Positions 1-11,435 of a stretch of DNA of 64,000 nt are shown in pieces (the first letter of the stretch is position 1; each line of letters starts with the position of its first letter). The translations under genes were made by a program, and so were the position numbers. The notes below the pieces were generated by a model. The model had not been told where the DNA came from. It did not search any database and saw nothing but the letters and a program-made list of their open reading frames with translations. Location of the stretch: assembly GCF_033807575.1 (NCBI RefSeq), contig NC_084726.1, forward strand, positions 6,014,001-6,078,000. The letters run 5' to 3'. The stretch comes from Cydia pomonella. Its lineage: Eukaryota; Arthropoda; Insecta; Lepidoptera; Tortricidae.

Positions 1-1118
1 TATTTTTGGCTCATAATCCTTAAACACGCGTGCTTTTTCAGTATATTATAACACTCGTGCTTTTTCATTATATTATCCGACTGAGTTAAGGTAACTGATT
101 GCTAATAATATGCATGGAAACGGAGCCTTCTTAATTTGGTCGAGTAATAAATTTTGATTAAATTTGAAAAACGTATGAAACGCGTGTGCAGACCTACTTA
201 GCACACTTCTGTCATAATGTACTATTGTATCTGTATTTGACATGTTTGGCGTTCAATCGAAGTGTTAAATATCTGTCTATGTTATTGAATAAAGTTTCTG
301 CGAAATTAAGAGATATTTGCGTAAATTCTCCTCAATATTGAATTAAAAAAATAATTACAGATTCCACGAAATTTGAATTTCAAACGTAAGTTGACGATTC
401 TTGTAAAATCTTTTAGTTAAATTACATAAACGATAGATTTAACTAATGTCAGTAAATGTGGTCTGAAGTGACTTTGACATTGGATTCATCAATTAAGTGC
501 TGAAATTTAATAAATACCAAAGACAGGTAAATAAATACTATACCGATCTTTATACCGACCGACCGAGAAAATAAGTGACCAGTTGTATACATTGTAAGAA
601 CGTTTCTATTTTATTCTTATATACCTTTTTTTTTACATTTAGGTTATTGTATTTTAATGTGATATTGTAAATTTGTGATTTGTGATATGGGTACATTGCC
701 TGAAATAAATATTATATTATTATTATTTACAAACAATATACTGCATTACAAAAAAAAATTGTATAAGGAAAGTGGTTATGTTTGAGACTAAAAAGCAGAT
801 TTAATATAAAACTTCCGTGAGATGTATTCAAACGCAACCGTGTATATATATAATAATATCAATATATCTATATTAAATATAATTAAACGGATAATTCACG
901 TATGAAAATAGAAAATGTACATGTAATACAGCAAAATATGAATTGAAATTCGGCTCAAATAAGAGGAATAATTACAATACAATACAAGAGGAACGTTGCA
1001 AGACAATAACATTGTGAGGGTGTGTTGCTTTACGGCTTAGAAGTAAGGTACTCGTATGTGAGCTCATACGAGCCTATGTGAGGTCGAATTTAATGGGTAC
1101 CTAGGACGAATACCTAGG
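1..1118. other. AT-rich non-coding DNA, nothing recognised
   Basis: Long A/T runs and no open frame with a recognisable product. I see no repeat that I can tie to another copy in the window. Confidence 0.5.
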
Positions 1119-1580
1119 CACCAAGCCATTAATGAACTGCTTCGACTCGCGTTGCTCTCGGCAAACATACCATATATTTTGGACTCCCTTGGCCTTAAGC
1201 CGTACAGATGGCAAGAGGCCGGACGGTCTAACACTGTGGGCAAAAGACCGGAGCTTGCTAAGGGTTGCCACATGTGTGTGTACTTTTGGTAAGTAAGAAG
1301 AAAGGCCGGTTCAGCGACTGAAGCTGCTGCTAAGTTCAAACACGGCAAATACGCCAACCTTGGACCAGTGTATGACTTTATTCCGGTCGCTGTCGAAACG
1401 GCTGAACCATGGTGCGCCGAGGCCAAGAAGCTGGTTAGGGAGATTGGACGCCAGACGCTGCGACTCCCGGGCTGGATCTTATCCTATCCAACAAATATCC
1501 TAAATAGCTGAGCGTGGCAACGCAGCCGGCATATTTGGAACGTTTGGGCCAGGTTGGGAACAGTTCGGGGCTTCAAAGTT
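1119..1580 (+). pseudogene. Degenerate C-terminal part of a LINE-type ORF (DGKRPDG family)
   Basis: Plus-strand translation gives pieces of a protein tail that I recognise from many invertebrate non-LTR retrotransposon-like ORFs. The pieces are INELLRLALLSANIPYIL from 1119, DGKRPDGLTL followed by VATCVCTFGK in a second frame near 1205-1290, then KYANLGPVYDFIPVAVET and KKLVREIGRQTL near 1340-1460, and finally QRGNAAGIFGTF near 1510-1550. At least three frame changes and internal stops break it. The RPDG and (W)DAT-like segments are the conserved core; whether they form a nuclease is not known to me. A related fragment lies at 4680-4957. Family identity is from memory of the motif, so moderately sure; its decay is plain in the sequence. 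Confidence 0.6.
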
Positions 1581-1822
1581 AATCTTTGACGGAATATTAT
1601 TTTGCAAGTGGATGATTTTACGATTGCGTTGACTGTGGACGTGACTAAACCACCTGTGTATGAGTTTGCTGGAATTAATTTACCTGCATATTTTGTTCCA
1701 TAACAAGGAATCTTCGACTTAAAATACCTGAGTGACCAGTTTAAAAACATTTATTATACTATCCAGCGGTCTTTAATATTTACCTGTCTTACATTTCACT
1801 TGTTTATTTAATTTGTGTTTGG

Positions 1823-1867
1823 GTCAAATTAACAAGACAAATTACCTATCTGTCTTGTTAATTTGAC
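1823..1867. repeat. Perfect 17-bp hairpin
   Basis: Arms 1823-1839 and 1851-1867 (GTCAAATTAACAAGACA and its complement) are perfectly complementary around an 11-nt loop. No copy seen elsewhere. It could be the core of a small MITE or a structural hairpin. Confidence 0.7.
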
Positions 1868-2005
1868 ATTTATGAAATGACTGAAGAATATTGAGCAATA
1901 ATAATTCATTTTGCAAGAGATTTCATTTTATCATATTTTATTTTGCCTGTGTTTTAAGTTAATTTGAAAGCGGGATTGCTATTAATCTTTTTCATACTTG
2001 TCTTT

Positions 2006-2076
2006 ACAGTGATTTAAACTTACACGATTTTTATCGATTATTATTCACTAAAACGGGACCTAATCGCGTATAATAA
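2006..2076 (+). repeat. Fragment of a dispersed repeat, related to 35507-35620
   Basis: Contains GTGATTTAAACTT, then AACGGGACCTAATCGCG and TATAA. The same order (TGATTTAAACTTTCACA ... AACGGGACTTAA ... CGCGATTAAGTCCCGTTT) recurs at 35507-35620, where it forms an inverted repeat. This copy is one half of that structure. Confidence 0.55.
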
Positions 2077-2269
2077 TTATGGTCTCGGAGAAAAATTTAC
2101 TAAATAATAATGTCTATAGTGACTGCTGTCCAGCCATAACCTACGCAAAACACTGATATTTGTAGGTAACTTCACAACTTTTCTAATCCCAAAACCCTTT
2201 GAAAGATTTACTCGTATGTCATAAACACGCCAAGCTCTCGGGCGCAAGGGAGCTAATATGTAAACTATG

Positions 2270-2525
2270 GAAGGTAGAGGCAAGGAACAGAATCTCCATA
2301 CAAAGGGTCCGACAAAAAACCATAAATAGGTGGCGCTACAATACCTAGAATACTTGAGAAAATAATCTAATCATAGACAGCGCACTTCACTCCGTCAATA
2401 ACGCTAAGGTTCTTAGGTATTCTAGCGCTACTCTGGAGAGATTCTGAACTATTATTTATAGCTGCCAGCTGGACACTTTTGCAACAGTTCTGCCTAAGAA
2501 GATTATGTTCCTTGCCTCTACCTTC
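2270..2525. repeat. 256-bp MITE-like element with 20-bp perfect terminal inverted repeats
   Basis: GAAGGTAGAGGCAAGGAACA at 2270-2289 is perfectly complementary to 2506-2525, and similarity continues inward for about eight bases. No coding content between the arms. A flanking target duplication is not obvious. Confidence 0.7.
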
Positions 2526-2977
2526 TCTAATGTAAACCTTACTCGAAAATTTCAAGGTTACTTTGACAGCGTCCGCCATAACACCTATAGTTGTCCTTGG
2601 CGCTGTGGGCATGACTAGTAACGACGACTTTAAGTGTTCTGGGCGTTCAGAAGGTTAATAACACTTCGTTAACTGTAAGTTTGTCATAGAGGTTTTTTCG
2701 GAGGCTGTTGCGGCCACCACGAGTTGTTATATGACATTTACGTGAGCGACTGCGGTGAAGTCGATCGTATCATGCGCGAGCGAGATAAACTGCGATCAAA
2801 TTAACGCTATCGCTAACGTAAACGTCAAATGTCAACTCATGGTACGGCTAATGTTTTATGTACATAAAAAAGTTTACGAATTATTTTGGATGCTATTTAG
2901 ACTTCTATTGGCTTGTTTCTTTCCGATTTTTTAGGAGTGGCCGATTACGATGTAGTGGCCAATAACTATAGCTATCA

Positions 2978-3163
2978 CCCTAACGCGGTGGCTTACGTGA
3001 GCGAATAACTCGCGATGCGATGCGACGCGACGCGGCCCAACGGCACAACGAGATCGCCCACGTAGGACACTTCCATAGGTATCAAAAGATTGAATTCACC
3101 CGTGCCGCGCCGCGCCGCTTCGCGTTCGCGTGTTATTCGCTCACGTAAGCCGACACCTTACGC
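2978..3163. repeat. GC-rich MITE, family M1, copy 1
   Basis: Long terminal inverted repeats with the shared core GGCTTACGTGAGCGAATAAC run inward into CGCG-rich arms (left from about 2981, right to about 3160). Between them sits the segment GAGATCGCCCACGTAGGACA. Copy 2 at 21770-21965 has the same order, and a partial copy is at 18175-18262. The element stands out as a CpG island in AT-rich surroundings. Confidence 0.75.
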
Positions 3164-3365
3164 GAAAGTGTTTTTGACATTTCACATTTGTATATACATT
3201 TTTCTAAAAAACATTGCTAACAATCGAACATCAAATGCCCCATTTCACCCACCTCTTTCACCCCCTCACACCTAATCAGCATTCAAGTAGTATCATCCCC
3301 CTTATTTTATAATACAAAGAGAAATTTTATCTACAAAGTTATTTACTCTGAAGTCCTATTTCTTA

Positions 3366-4280
3366 TTAGGGATGGGACTGTGGGATACAAAAGTCGATTT
3401 TTAAATGATGAAATATTTTTTTGCATTAACATCGATGACCTGAAAATTGTTTTTTGAAGTACATTATTCCATAAGATTATTATAATAATAATGTATGTGT
3501 GTAAACTTACATGATTTTTAGTAATAAAAATAATCTTTTTTTAAATATAAATAATCATCTTATCTATACTATTTCTCTGCTTTGCCGTAAGGCTGACTAG
3601 TAGGTAGAGAATGCCTAATAGCATTAAGTCCGCCTTGTGTAATGTACCTAAGTGCAATAATAAGTGCTTTTTTTCTTTGTTACAATGATACATTCTGATC
3701 TAATTAATCTGCAGAGAAAAAACAAAGGTTTTTATCAAGATGTTGATCGATTATTAATAGTAAAGCCCCTTTTCTCAAAACAGTAATTTGGTTAACTGCA
3801 AGAGCATTCTAACTAGACGACCTGTGATGTAGAATCGATCTATTCCCCTGACGACCGGGTATCAAGATATGCCAGTTTAAATTTAACTCTGTCGAATTGA
3901 CAAAGTCTAACGGCCCGTTTCGAAGAATGATTAAGACACGTTTTAGATCTTGGAAAGATCTTTAAGAGATCGATAACTAAACAACATGTCAAAATTGACG
4001 TTTATTTCGATTCCGCTGTGATCCCAATAAGATCTATCTACGATATTTCTAACGTAAGTGACATTGAATGCCCAAATCGAGCTGTTTCTGTCAATTATAC
4101 GACATACAAACGATATTTAAATGAGAACTTATCTAAACCAGAACTTATCGTTATCGTATCTCATACTTCAAATCGGACCGTATGTACGATGTGTAGGACG
4201 CGGGCCGTCAGGAGGCTATGATTTTTTTTCCAAAAAATGTATCGACCATTAAATGATCGACTATTTGTTCCCATCCCTAA
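3366..4280. repeat. 915-bp inverted-repeat element with TTAGGGATGGGA ends
   Basis: Left end TTAGGGATGGGAC at 3366 and right end GTTCCCATCCCTAA finishing at 4280 are complementary, and the subterminal sequences (GTCGAT ... TTAAATGATG / TTTAATGGTCGAT) also match as inverted repeats. No transposase-like frame inside. A second inverted-repeat unit (3910-4208) is nested within it. Confidence 0.6.
3910..4208. repeat. Nested inverted-repeat element, ACGGCCCG ends
   Basis: Ends ACGGCCCGTTTCGAAG (3910) and CGGGCCGT (to 4208) face each other inside the 3366-4280 element. The ends resemble the GGCCCGATTCGAAC-type MITE at 23862-24027 but the inside has diverged. Confidence 0.5.
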
Positions 4281-4679
4281 TTCTCATTGCTTAGCTTTCA
4301 TTCAGCGAAGGATATTGGATATGCAGTGAGACAATGAGATTCCCTGATAATTAAGTTTTGTAAAATAAGTTGATAGAAAGGTATTTTCTTGGACGATAAC
4401 GGTGAAGTTGTTGTAAGTTTGTTTGAGACTTTGTTTGAACAAGTTGAGATTGACTTCGCCATTTTGAAGAACAACCGGAAATCTTAGAGAGGCTTCTCTC
4501 ACGTTTGCGCCGCCATTGGTGACGTAAAGGTGAGGTGAGTTGGTTTACATTGTCATGTGTATAGTTCCCTAAAATTAGGCAGGCGGGTAGAAATTGAGTC
4601 CTATGGACGTTCCGCCGCTGGAAAGGACTTAGTTCATATTTGGATCAGCTTTATTAGGGCCCTATAGCTTCTTTTACCT

Positions 4680-4957
4680 CATTTACTGCTACACTAACTA
4701 CACTCGGAACACTAGCGAAAATATCTAGGAATAGAGGTGGAGACCATTTTGTACCATTTGGGGTTGAAACTCTAGGTCCATGGGGTCCCAGCACGCACAT
4801 TGTTTTTTTGCTGAAGCGTCTGGTTGACGTAACTGGTGACCGAAGAGCTGGCGACTGCCTCGCACAACGTATCAACATTGCGATACAACGAGGAAATGCC
4901 GCAAACATCCTTGGTTCAATGCCTCAACTTACTGTTAACTACTGTAACTGTGTGTAA
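4680..4957 (+). pseudogene. C-terminal remnant of a LINE-type ORF (DGKRPDG family), second copy
   Basis: One open plus-strand frame from about 4686 to a TAA at 4955 reads FVPFGVETLGPWGPS, then LLKRLVDVTGD, then LAQRINIAIQRGNAANILGS. These are the final conserved blocks of the family seen, broken, at 1119-1580. No upstream RPDG block is present, so it is 5'-truncated, as is usual for LINE copies. The following 150 bp contain AAGAAATAAACA (a polyadenylation-like signal) and end near an ATGG simple repeat, a plausible LINE 3' end. Confidence 0.6.
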
Positions 4958-5090
4958 CTTACTGTGTGTGTGTTGGCACTTTTTGTAAATTGACCATCTT
5001 TGTACCATATTCTAAGAAATAAACATTTGTATTTCAATCAAGTAGGTCTTTGGTGTCGGAGGCCGAGATCCACTTCGGGTCGCTGCGCCA

Positions 5091-5115
5091 CAGCATGGAT
5101 GGATGGATGGATGTA
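5091..5115 (+). repeat. Short (ATGG)n microsatellite
   Basis: About four ATGG units following GTCGCTGCGCCACAGC. It may be the simple-repeat tail of the LINE fragment ending upstream. Confidence 0.7.
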
Positions 5116-6533
5116 TTTGTATTTCAAGGGCCTATTTTAAATATAAGCTAGGCATTAATTTAGTTTACTATTTATACAGTTACCTCTGTGTATATCTATT
5201 ATATAGATAAAGATTCATTTTTGTATTTGTTGTGTATTTATCTGTCGCATCTATTTGGTGCTTAAGAGCGTCAATGTATGGTGGGAATTAGGCTCAGACG
5301 TGTGTATATTTATAATGAACAGGCTTCTAAATAGACAGAGACTAATAACAAATTTTAGTATCTCTATCGAGCCGATTGAATAATGGTGACTGAGGGTAGC
5401 CAAAGGAACAGAACTTCTATGTTTGGGTAGTACTGGTCTCGGCGATGACTGGTCTGACTGTGGAAACAAAAGTAGGTATTAATAGTCGATAATAAAAGTT
5501 TTTATAAAAAAAACGACAATGGTTATTTTTGCAACAAGAGAGGAAAGTTGGTTTTTCTTGGTGTTGATTTTGAGTCCCGAGTAAAGCGAAAGATTCTATA
5601 ATTGAATTGAAATTCTTAGTCAGCATTTTGAGCATAGCGAGGGACTTAAAAACACGAGATGTAAAATAACTTTGCTCTCGTGTGACACATACAACTTTTC
5701 ACCTCAGTAGTGAGACCATATTAAAGGTAAAAAAAATCCAATAACAAGTAAAGTTAACCATATTTATTTACATTCATGAATGAAAGGCATCATCATTATG
5801 ACGAAAGCTTCTAGAAATATTCCTGTATTCATGGCCTTCACTAGATTAAAAAGCTACTTTGTCTCACTCCCTGGATTGACGAAAGAAGGCTCGTAGGAAA
5901 AAGATCTTTTATCAATAGGTGCTGCAAACATTTCTTTTAATTTATCCTTAACTACATTTACAGAACAATCAAATCGATGCAAAAGTAGCTTAACAAACAT
6001 ATCCAACGAAAAAACTCTATTTAATCAACTTGTTTTTCAATTCACCTTTACTGCCGCTCTAATACCAGAAGGCCCTATGTTTTATAAAATTGGTATGCAT
6101 TTAGGACTTTTTGTTGAATCTGGCAACATTTGCCTTTATGTCCTGTAAAGGGAAATTCGATTCCTCTTATACGTTCTCGCCTGGGTTACTATGGGCTCTC
6201 GAATCTATTCGCGATTGAAATGCCGACTGAAGTTTGGAGAGAACTTGAAATAATGAGTCTTGTTTAAATAATTTGAAGTTTGACAGCAGTGACTCAGCTG
6301 ATGACACGTAGTGGGGGAGGATCAAAATTTTATTTTCGTTGCCTTGTTTTTTGTGCCAAAAAATGTGACGAGTTGACCTTTTTGTATGAGATGAAATTTT
6401 GTTTCTAATTTTTGTCGTAAAAATAATCTACAGCTAGAAAGACATACAATATAGACTGGACTTTTTTTATTGAAGAGAAAACTTCTTTAGCGGCGCTGTG
6501 CACTTTTTGGTATGGGAAAAAAATGTTAAACTC
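5116..6533. other. Non-coding DNA, nothing recognised
   Basis: Only short frames with no family features, A/T runs and no matching copies elsewhere in the window. Confidence 0.45.
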
Positions 6534-6603
6534 GCGACAGGTCACGTGACCGACAGATTCGTCATATTGAAAATTCATAAGACGGCCACGTGTGACCTGA
6601 TCG
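6534..6603. repeat. Hairpin with E-box-like arms
   Basis: CGACAGGTCACGTGACCG (from 6534) and CGGCCACGTGTGACCTGATCG (6583-6603) are near-complementary; each arm carries CACGTG. Probably a small MITE; regulatory meaning of the CACGTG sites is not shown. Confidence 0.5.
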
Positions 6604-6857
6604 AAAAACTGTTACAATGTCATTGAAGCCAGGGGTTAAATTTTTAATTTAATATAAATTGTCATGTTTGTGTACGATAGCACAATAAATTAATATTGTA
6701 TTTTACCACATACCTAGTTGGTTACTAAGTTTTGTTACTCGATTTGCAACCTCTTTATTTCCGTTGAAACAAATGTTACCGAAAAAATAAAAAATGACAT
6801 AATGTGGCGGATTTGTGAGCTATAATTATATACCACACATAACGCTTATCTCGTCGT

Positions 6858-7180
6858 ATCTATAATGAATTGGGGCCAAAAAGAGAATCGCATCGCAGTG
6901 TAATTGCGTTGCACAAATGTGGGCTCCACCCAAACATGATTTTAAAGTTGCTTGGAAACCTAAAAATCCACAAACAATTTGTGATTCGTTTCGATGACCG
7001 CAAGAGGTCTGGAAGACCACGCACCGTTCGGACCCCAGCTCTAATAAAGGCAGTGAAGGCGAGAATTGCAAGAAACCCCGTCCGGAAGCAAAACTTGTTG
7101 GCAATACAGATGTCTGTGAAGAGAAGCTCCCTAAAAAAAGTTATCAATGAAAACCTTGGACTACACGCTTACCGCTATAT
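6858..7180 (+). pseudogene. Tc1/mariner-superfamily transposase, N-terminal remnant
   Basis: The plus frame running through 6870 reads a DNA-binding helix-turn-helix region typical of Tc1/mariner transposases: VIALHKCGLHPNMILKLLG, then RKRSGRPRTVRTPALIKAVK with the diagnostic GRPR(T) motif between the two HTH domains, then ARNPVRKQNLLAIQMSVK and ENLGLHAYR. Similarity ends near 7180; later codons to 7292 read unrelated sequence. There is no catalytic DDE/D domain, no credible start codon, and a short deletion lies between the HTH region and the GRPR linker. A dead 5' piece of an autonomous transposon, strand certain, subfamily not assigned. Confidence 0.75.
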
Positions 7181-7471
7181 CATACCAAATATTATGATGA
7201 CACTTGTATTTTTGTCCTGGGAATCATCTTATGAGAGATTAATTGCGCATAAACAGACTCATAAACACTCGTCAAGTCTAACTAGCCTTTAATACTTAAT
7301 CGTTTTTCCCTATCCGGGATTTCTGTTTGGTAGAAAGAGACAAAAATTAGCAGAGGTTTGTAAGATTTTATGTAAAGATTAAACAGGGTGTAACAATGAC
7401 TGACTATTTTGTAGAAGTGCCATTAAAAGCCCTGGTAATTAACTGTTATAAAAACTTTAGTAACCCTTTCA

Positions 7472-7535
7472 TTGGTCATCATCATATCAGTCGAAAGACA
7501 TCCACTGCTGGACATAAGCCTATGTCAACAACTTG
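7472..7535 (-). repeat. LINE 3' end fragment
   Basis: On the minus strand it reads ATAGGCTTATGTCCAGCAGT then GGATGTCTTTCGACTG and a (ATG)n-like tail, the pattern of lepidopteran LINE 3' ends; compare 43800-43988 and 57897-58055. Confidence 0.5.
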
Positions 7536-7565
7536 GTTCAACCTTGTTTGGTGGTTTGGTTTCGT

Positions 7566-7795
7566 TTTTTTTTATATATATAAATATAGGCAGGCGTTTG
7601 ACCACGATCTCACCTGATGGTAAGTGATGATGCGGTCTACGGTGGAGCACGCCTACCTTTGAGATACCTATTTACCCTAGCCTTGAAGAGACCCAGATAG
7701 TACTCATGCGGAAACACAGACTCGGGCAGGGCATTTCACTCCTTGGCAGTTCGCATAAGGAATGTTGAAGCAAAACGCTTCGTTGGCACAGGCCA
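7566..7795 (+). repeat. Dispersed repeat R3 with CCTGATGGTAAG core
   Basis: Starts with a T-rich run, then GGCAGGCGTTTGACCACGAT, CTCACCTGATGGTAAGTGAT, and ends near GGCAGTTCGCATAAGGAATG. It shares only the CCTGATGGTAAG core with repeats R1 (20718, 46579, 32495) and R2 (52676, 28139). Family name not known to me. Confidence 0.6.
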
Positions 7796-7799
7796 GAAA

Positions 7800-8910
7800 T
7801 TTTATTACTGTTACTCATTGTCCCTTTTAAGTATAACAATCAATATGATAGTTGCTAGGGATCATTAGATATTTTCGCTGTGACAAGGTACCGTATCGCA
7901 GAAATTAAGTTCTTCGGCTGTACAAAAGATCATTCATAGATAGTTAGATAAGTACCCAAATCATCGAAAATCACGTCACTAAAACTATTTTAAAATGTGA
8001 CAGGCGTTTTTCTTTATTGCCGTCCGCGTGTATAAAATTTTATGTCTCTCGGCCAGGAAGTAGGATTTTCTGCCCATTCTTGGTTACTGCTACTTTACGA
8101 TCACAAAGATAGGTGTATATTCTTAAATTTTCTGGCTTACCAGCGCTTGAACTTCCCTCAACTTTTTAAATATAAGTAAAATGAAATTCTTACGACCTTG
8201 TTATTACATTTTATCGGTAAACTTACCAATATAAAAACTGTTTCTGGCGCAGTTTGCAAAGACTAGACCCAACTGCGACTGGAAAATTCAATCTAGAAGT
8301 TATCACATACATTTGAAGCTGCGATAGATGTCGGTTTCAATAATATCTTAGAAATTGAAAAGTTTTGAGAAAGCACACTTTTGTTGGAGACTGTAATCCC
8401 TAATGTAATTGCACTAATGTACTTGTCAAAACTAATTATATAAGCTCAAACTCGAGGGTTTTCTAATAACTTCCGAAGTGTTATACCATTCTTCTTCTCC
8501 TCTAGCACCATCATCAGGTAGCTCGATTGTTTAGGTAAATATTGAGGTATTGGCTAGGATAACAATAACAAAAAAAGGTGATCCACCCTTTTTATTGTTT
8601 TGCATATTCCTCATTTCCATCGGGGTACCAATAGTAGCAGTCTTCAGACTCATGAAACGTAGTTGCATCGTTAAGTAAAATATTTATAAAGGCACGGTGG
8701 TTGTCTACACCTGTGTCGCTATTTGGGACGCGTTAAAGTGTGGTGATTGTTTTTCGGAACAATGTGGGTGGCGACAAAAGGTAATAGTTTCCCGTCACCA
8801 ACATCAACATTTTAATGCTATTTGCTAAACTGCACGGTTAATTGTCGAGAGTTCCTGTATTGAAAGATAATGTAAGTAATAGAAACAAAGTGGTTATTTT
8901 TTTTAAAATT
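7800..8910. other. Non-coding DNA, nothing recognised
   Basis: No coherent frame, no inverted-repeat termini and no second copy noticed. Confidence 0.4.
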
Positions 8911-8914
8911 CCTT

Positions 8915-9003
8915 GTCACGCTTAAACCGCTGAATCCATTTAGAAATGTGGTATAGATAGAGATAGTTGGAGTTCCGGGAAAGAACATAGCATAGTTTTT
9001 ATC
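8915..9003 (+). repeat. Fragment of a common interspersed repeat (family R4)
   Basis: CACGCTTAAACCGCTGAATC followed by TTCCGGGAAAGAACATAGCA and TAGTTTTTATCC. The same text order appears at 49975-50090 and, split by an hAT insertion, at 61185-61248 plus 62783-62870. Confidence 0.6.
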
Positions 9004-9194
9004 CAATCACCCCTTGTAACATGGCTTAGCCGGCTACATCCTTAAGGGTATGAAAAGGGAGTTTGTATGGAAAATCAGTAACCTGAACCGATTTAAATGA
9101 AACCTACGTCTACATCCTTTGATTTAGTTGAAATTGTTACTAAATTTGACTTAGAACATAAACTTACACAATGATTAACCAATCGCCGTCACTG

Positions 9195-9322
9195 CCCCCC
9201 CCCCCCCCCCCCACCTGCATCAAAAATCTAGGTTTCTGCCAAAGGAAATATTTTGTTTAAAGTAACACAAACAATTCTCTAGTTTCTGTCTCTTACAATG
9301 TAAGTAAGTAAGTAAGTAAATA

Positions 9323-9357
<35 letters not shown>
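9195..9357. repeat. Simple-sequence cluster: 18-C tract, (TAAG)n, (TA)n
   Basis: C18 at 9195-9212, five GTAA/TAAG units at 9298-9318 and about 14 TA units at 9331-9357. Low-complexity DNA; lengths may be unreliable in assembly. Confidence 0.9.
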
Positions 9358-9359
<2 letters not shown>

Positions 9360-9360
<1 letters not shown>

Positions 9361-10465
9361 ACTATTTTTGTCTAATATGGGTTAAGTTTTAGAGCTTTCA
9401 TTTGAGTACACTGATATTTGTCCTGGGGTGTAGGGTTATTTTTTTACGATCTCGTAGAAATTTTTGATGTTTATAAAACCTTACAAAATTAACAAAATGT
9501 AGATATAAGCGCTCTGAATTGAATAACATGAATATTATGTTAACCCGCATATTTTCATAATAAACGATAAAAATAAAAATCCTTTGCTAAACTTAATATC
9601 GGGACATTTTAAAAATACTTCCGTAGATATTCTGCGTTCTTACGTCGAGTCATGTCTCGTACGGTGAAATATTTCCCGTAAGCTTTATATCGGAAAATAT
9701 CTGTTTATATCTAACGTTTTATCAGTAATTGTGCTTTTGTCGGACACAATAGTAGGTAACACAGGTTTTTTATTAGCTAGTTTATAATAAAACGAGCCCT
9801 TGAAAGTTATGGTTTTAAAGAGTGTCCCTCACGTACATTCGCCATTAGATACATATATCAGAGCAACCAAGATGCTCAAAAAAATATATACAAGCATTTT
9901 AAGGTTCAGATGTTTTCGAACTTGATGCATTCTCGCACCAAATCAAATCTGCCATGGAGGGACCTCTGAACGTATTTACCAGAATTACCTCCAACCGCGG
10001 AAAATGCGAGAAATGGTACGGCAAGCAACCCAAAGGTCCTTTTTTACGCAATTTTTCCTTCAAAAATAAAATTGGACCAATTGCTTCTTAAAGAAAAGAA
10101 ACTTAAAAACCATTCAGTTCAGGCTTAAAGCGTTTTTGCTTGTAGCTATTTGCGATTTTTTAGCAAAAACGCTGTTTGTGTTTAGAGTCTGTTTGAAGCA
10201 AACAACAGAAAAACTGCGGGATCGGAAAATACTTATTGAATTGGATTGTGTAAATTGTCTTTGACTAAAAAACACAAAAAACACGCATCTACGCTATAGA
10301 AATGTTCTTCTAGTGAAGAAAATATAAATGTTTCTGGCAAAAATACATCGCTTTCTTTCAACAATTGTCCTCACGCCAGTATATTAATTTCTATTAACGT
10401 ACTTATAGTTATGCAAATGTTTTCTTATTTCCACGCAGTAGTCGTGAAAAGCACTATATAATGCC
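9360..10465. other. Non-coding DNA, nothing recognised
   Basis: AT-rich, no coherent coding frame. No paired inverted repeats noticed. Confidence 0.4.
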
Positions 10466-10468
10466 TCG

Positions 10469-10564
10469 GCCGGAAACGCTAAAGATGGACTCGTATTATT
10501 TGAGGGCCTCCACTAACGTGTCGGCACTCAAACTCACTCGTCCATCTTTGAGCGAGTTTCCGGC
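10469..10564. repeat. Foldback/MITE with imperfect ~40-bp arms
   Basis: GCCGGAAAC...AAAGATGGAC (10469-10490) faces GTCCATCTTTGAGCGAGTTT (10540-10559) then CCGGC. The arms fold with two small internal loops around a ~20-nt centre. Confidence 0.65.
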
Positions 10565-10569
10565 TTCTC

Positions 10570-11430
10570 CTAAAATTTACTATTTCACTAAACCATCCAG
10601 CTCGTAACGCTCGCTTTATTCTTCAAAAACTGATGAGAAATTTGCGATCTACAAACGAGGCAATTCAATTATATAATCTTTCTTCTGCTCGAGTATCAAT
10701 ACTATCAATATTAGCTCTAGGAGTCAAAGAATAAATTTGCGCCCTTGTAAAAAAAATACTGTTTTCACATTACCACTGCTCACTCATTCTCCTAAAACCG
10801 CTTACTCCTTTAACTTGTACTGTAAAACTCGCCATCTTTTTTCGCCGCGTTAACAATGCTCCGTGGTCCTATTTGAATAAGGACTTGTGTAATGACCCGA
10901 ATTTGCGAGGGTTAGTCATGCCATATCGATTGAATTCGGCTCAAGTTAGCTCAACCGATTTTCACAAAAAAAAGTTTTGTGCAACTAGACTGCTAAATTG
11001 TTGTTTGTTCATAGTGCTGATTTTGAGTTTTTTACTACAAAGTATATGCCATACATTTTCTAATTTTCTATGCAAGAAACAAATGTGCGTTCCGTACTAT
11101 TTCTCATGGGCAGGACGTCAAAAAACGGACTGTACTATTTTCTTACTCGTATGTTGTATCTTGTGATTGCGAACCTAAGTGACTCGTGAAACATATTTTT
11201 TTAATCACTTTTTCTCCAATATTCTTGGAAATGTTCACCTTATTGTAGCAAAAATAGTACAGAAAATTCTTCATTATGGTTAAACTCAAATTATAACAAT
11301 TTAAATCATTATTGTCGTGTTTTAGCGGACGGCAAGTTATTACTGTATTGTTTTTTAGTTTTAAAAAACATGTATCCACTAAGAAAACGCAAACAGCCAG
11401 CCGCGGGCTGCGTTTACACGACCTCTTGTT
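10570..11430. other. Non-coding DNA, nothing recognised
   Basis: Short frames on both strands overlap here but none shows conserved motifs. Confidence 0.4.
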
Positions 11431-11435
11431 TGCTT

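Noticed and set aside
1064..1426. 120-codon minus frame
   Set aside because: It is antisense to the plus-strand LINE remnant with DGKRPDG and QRGNAA motifs.
9331..9357. Replication origin or matrix attachment site at the (TA)n run
   Set aside because: It is a plain microsatellite with no further supporting signal.
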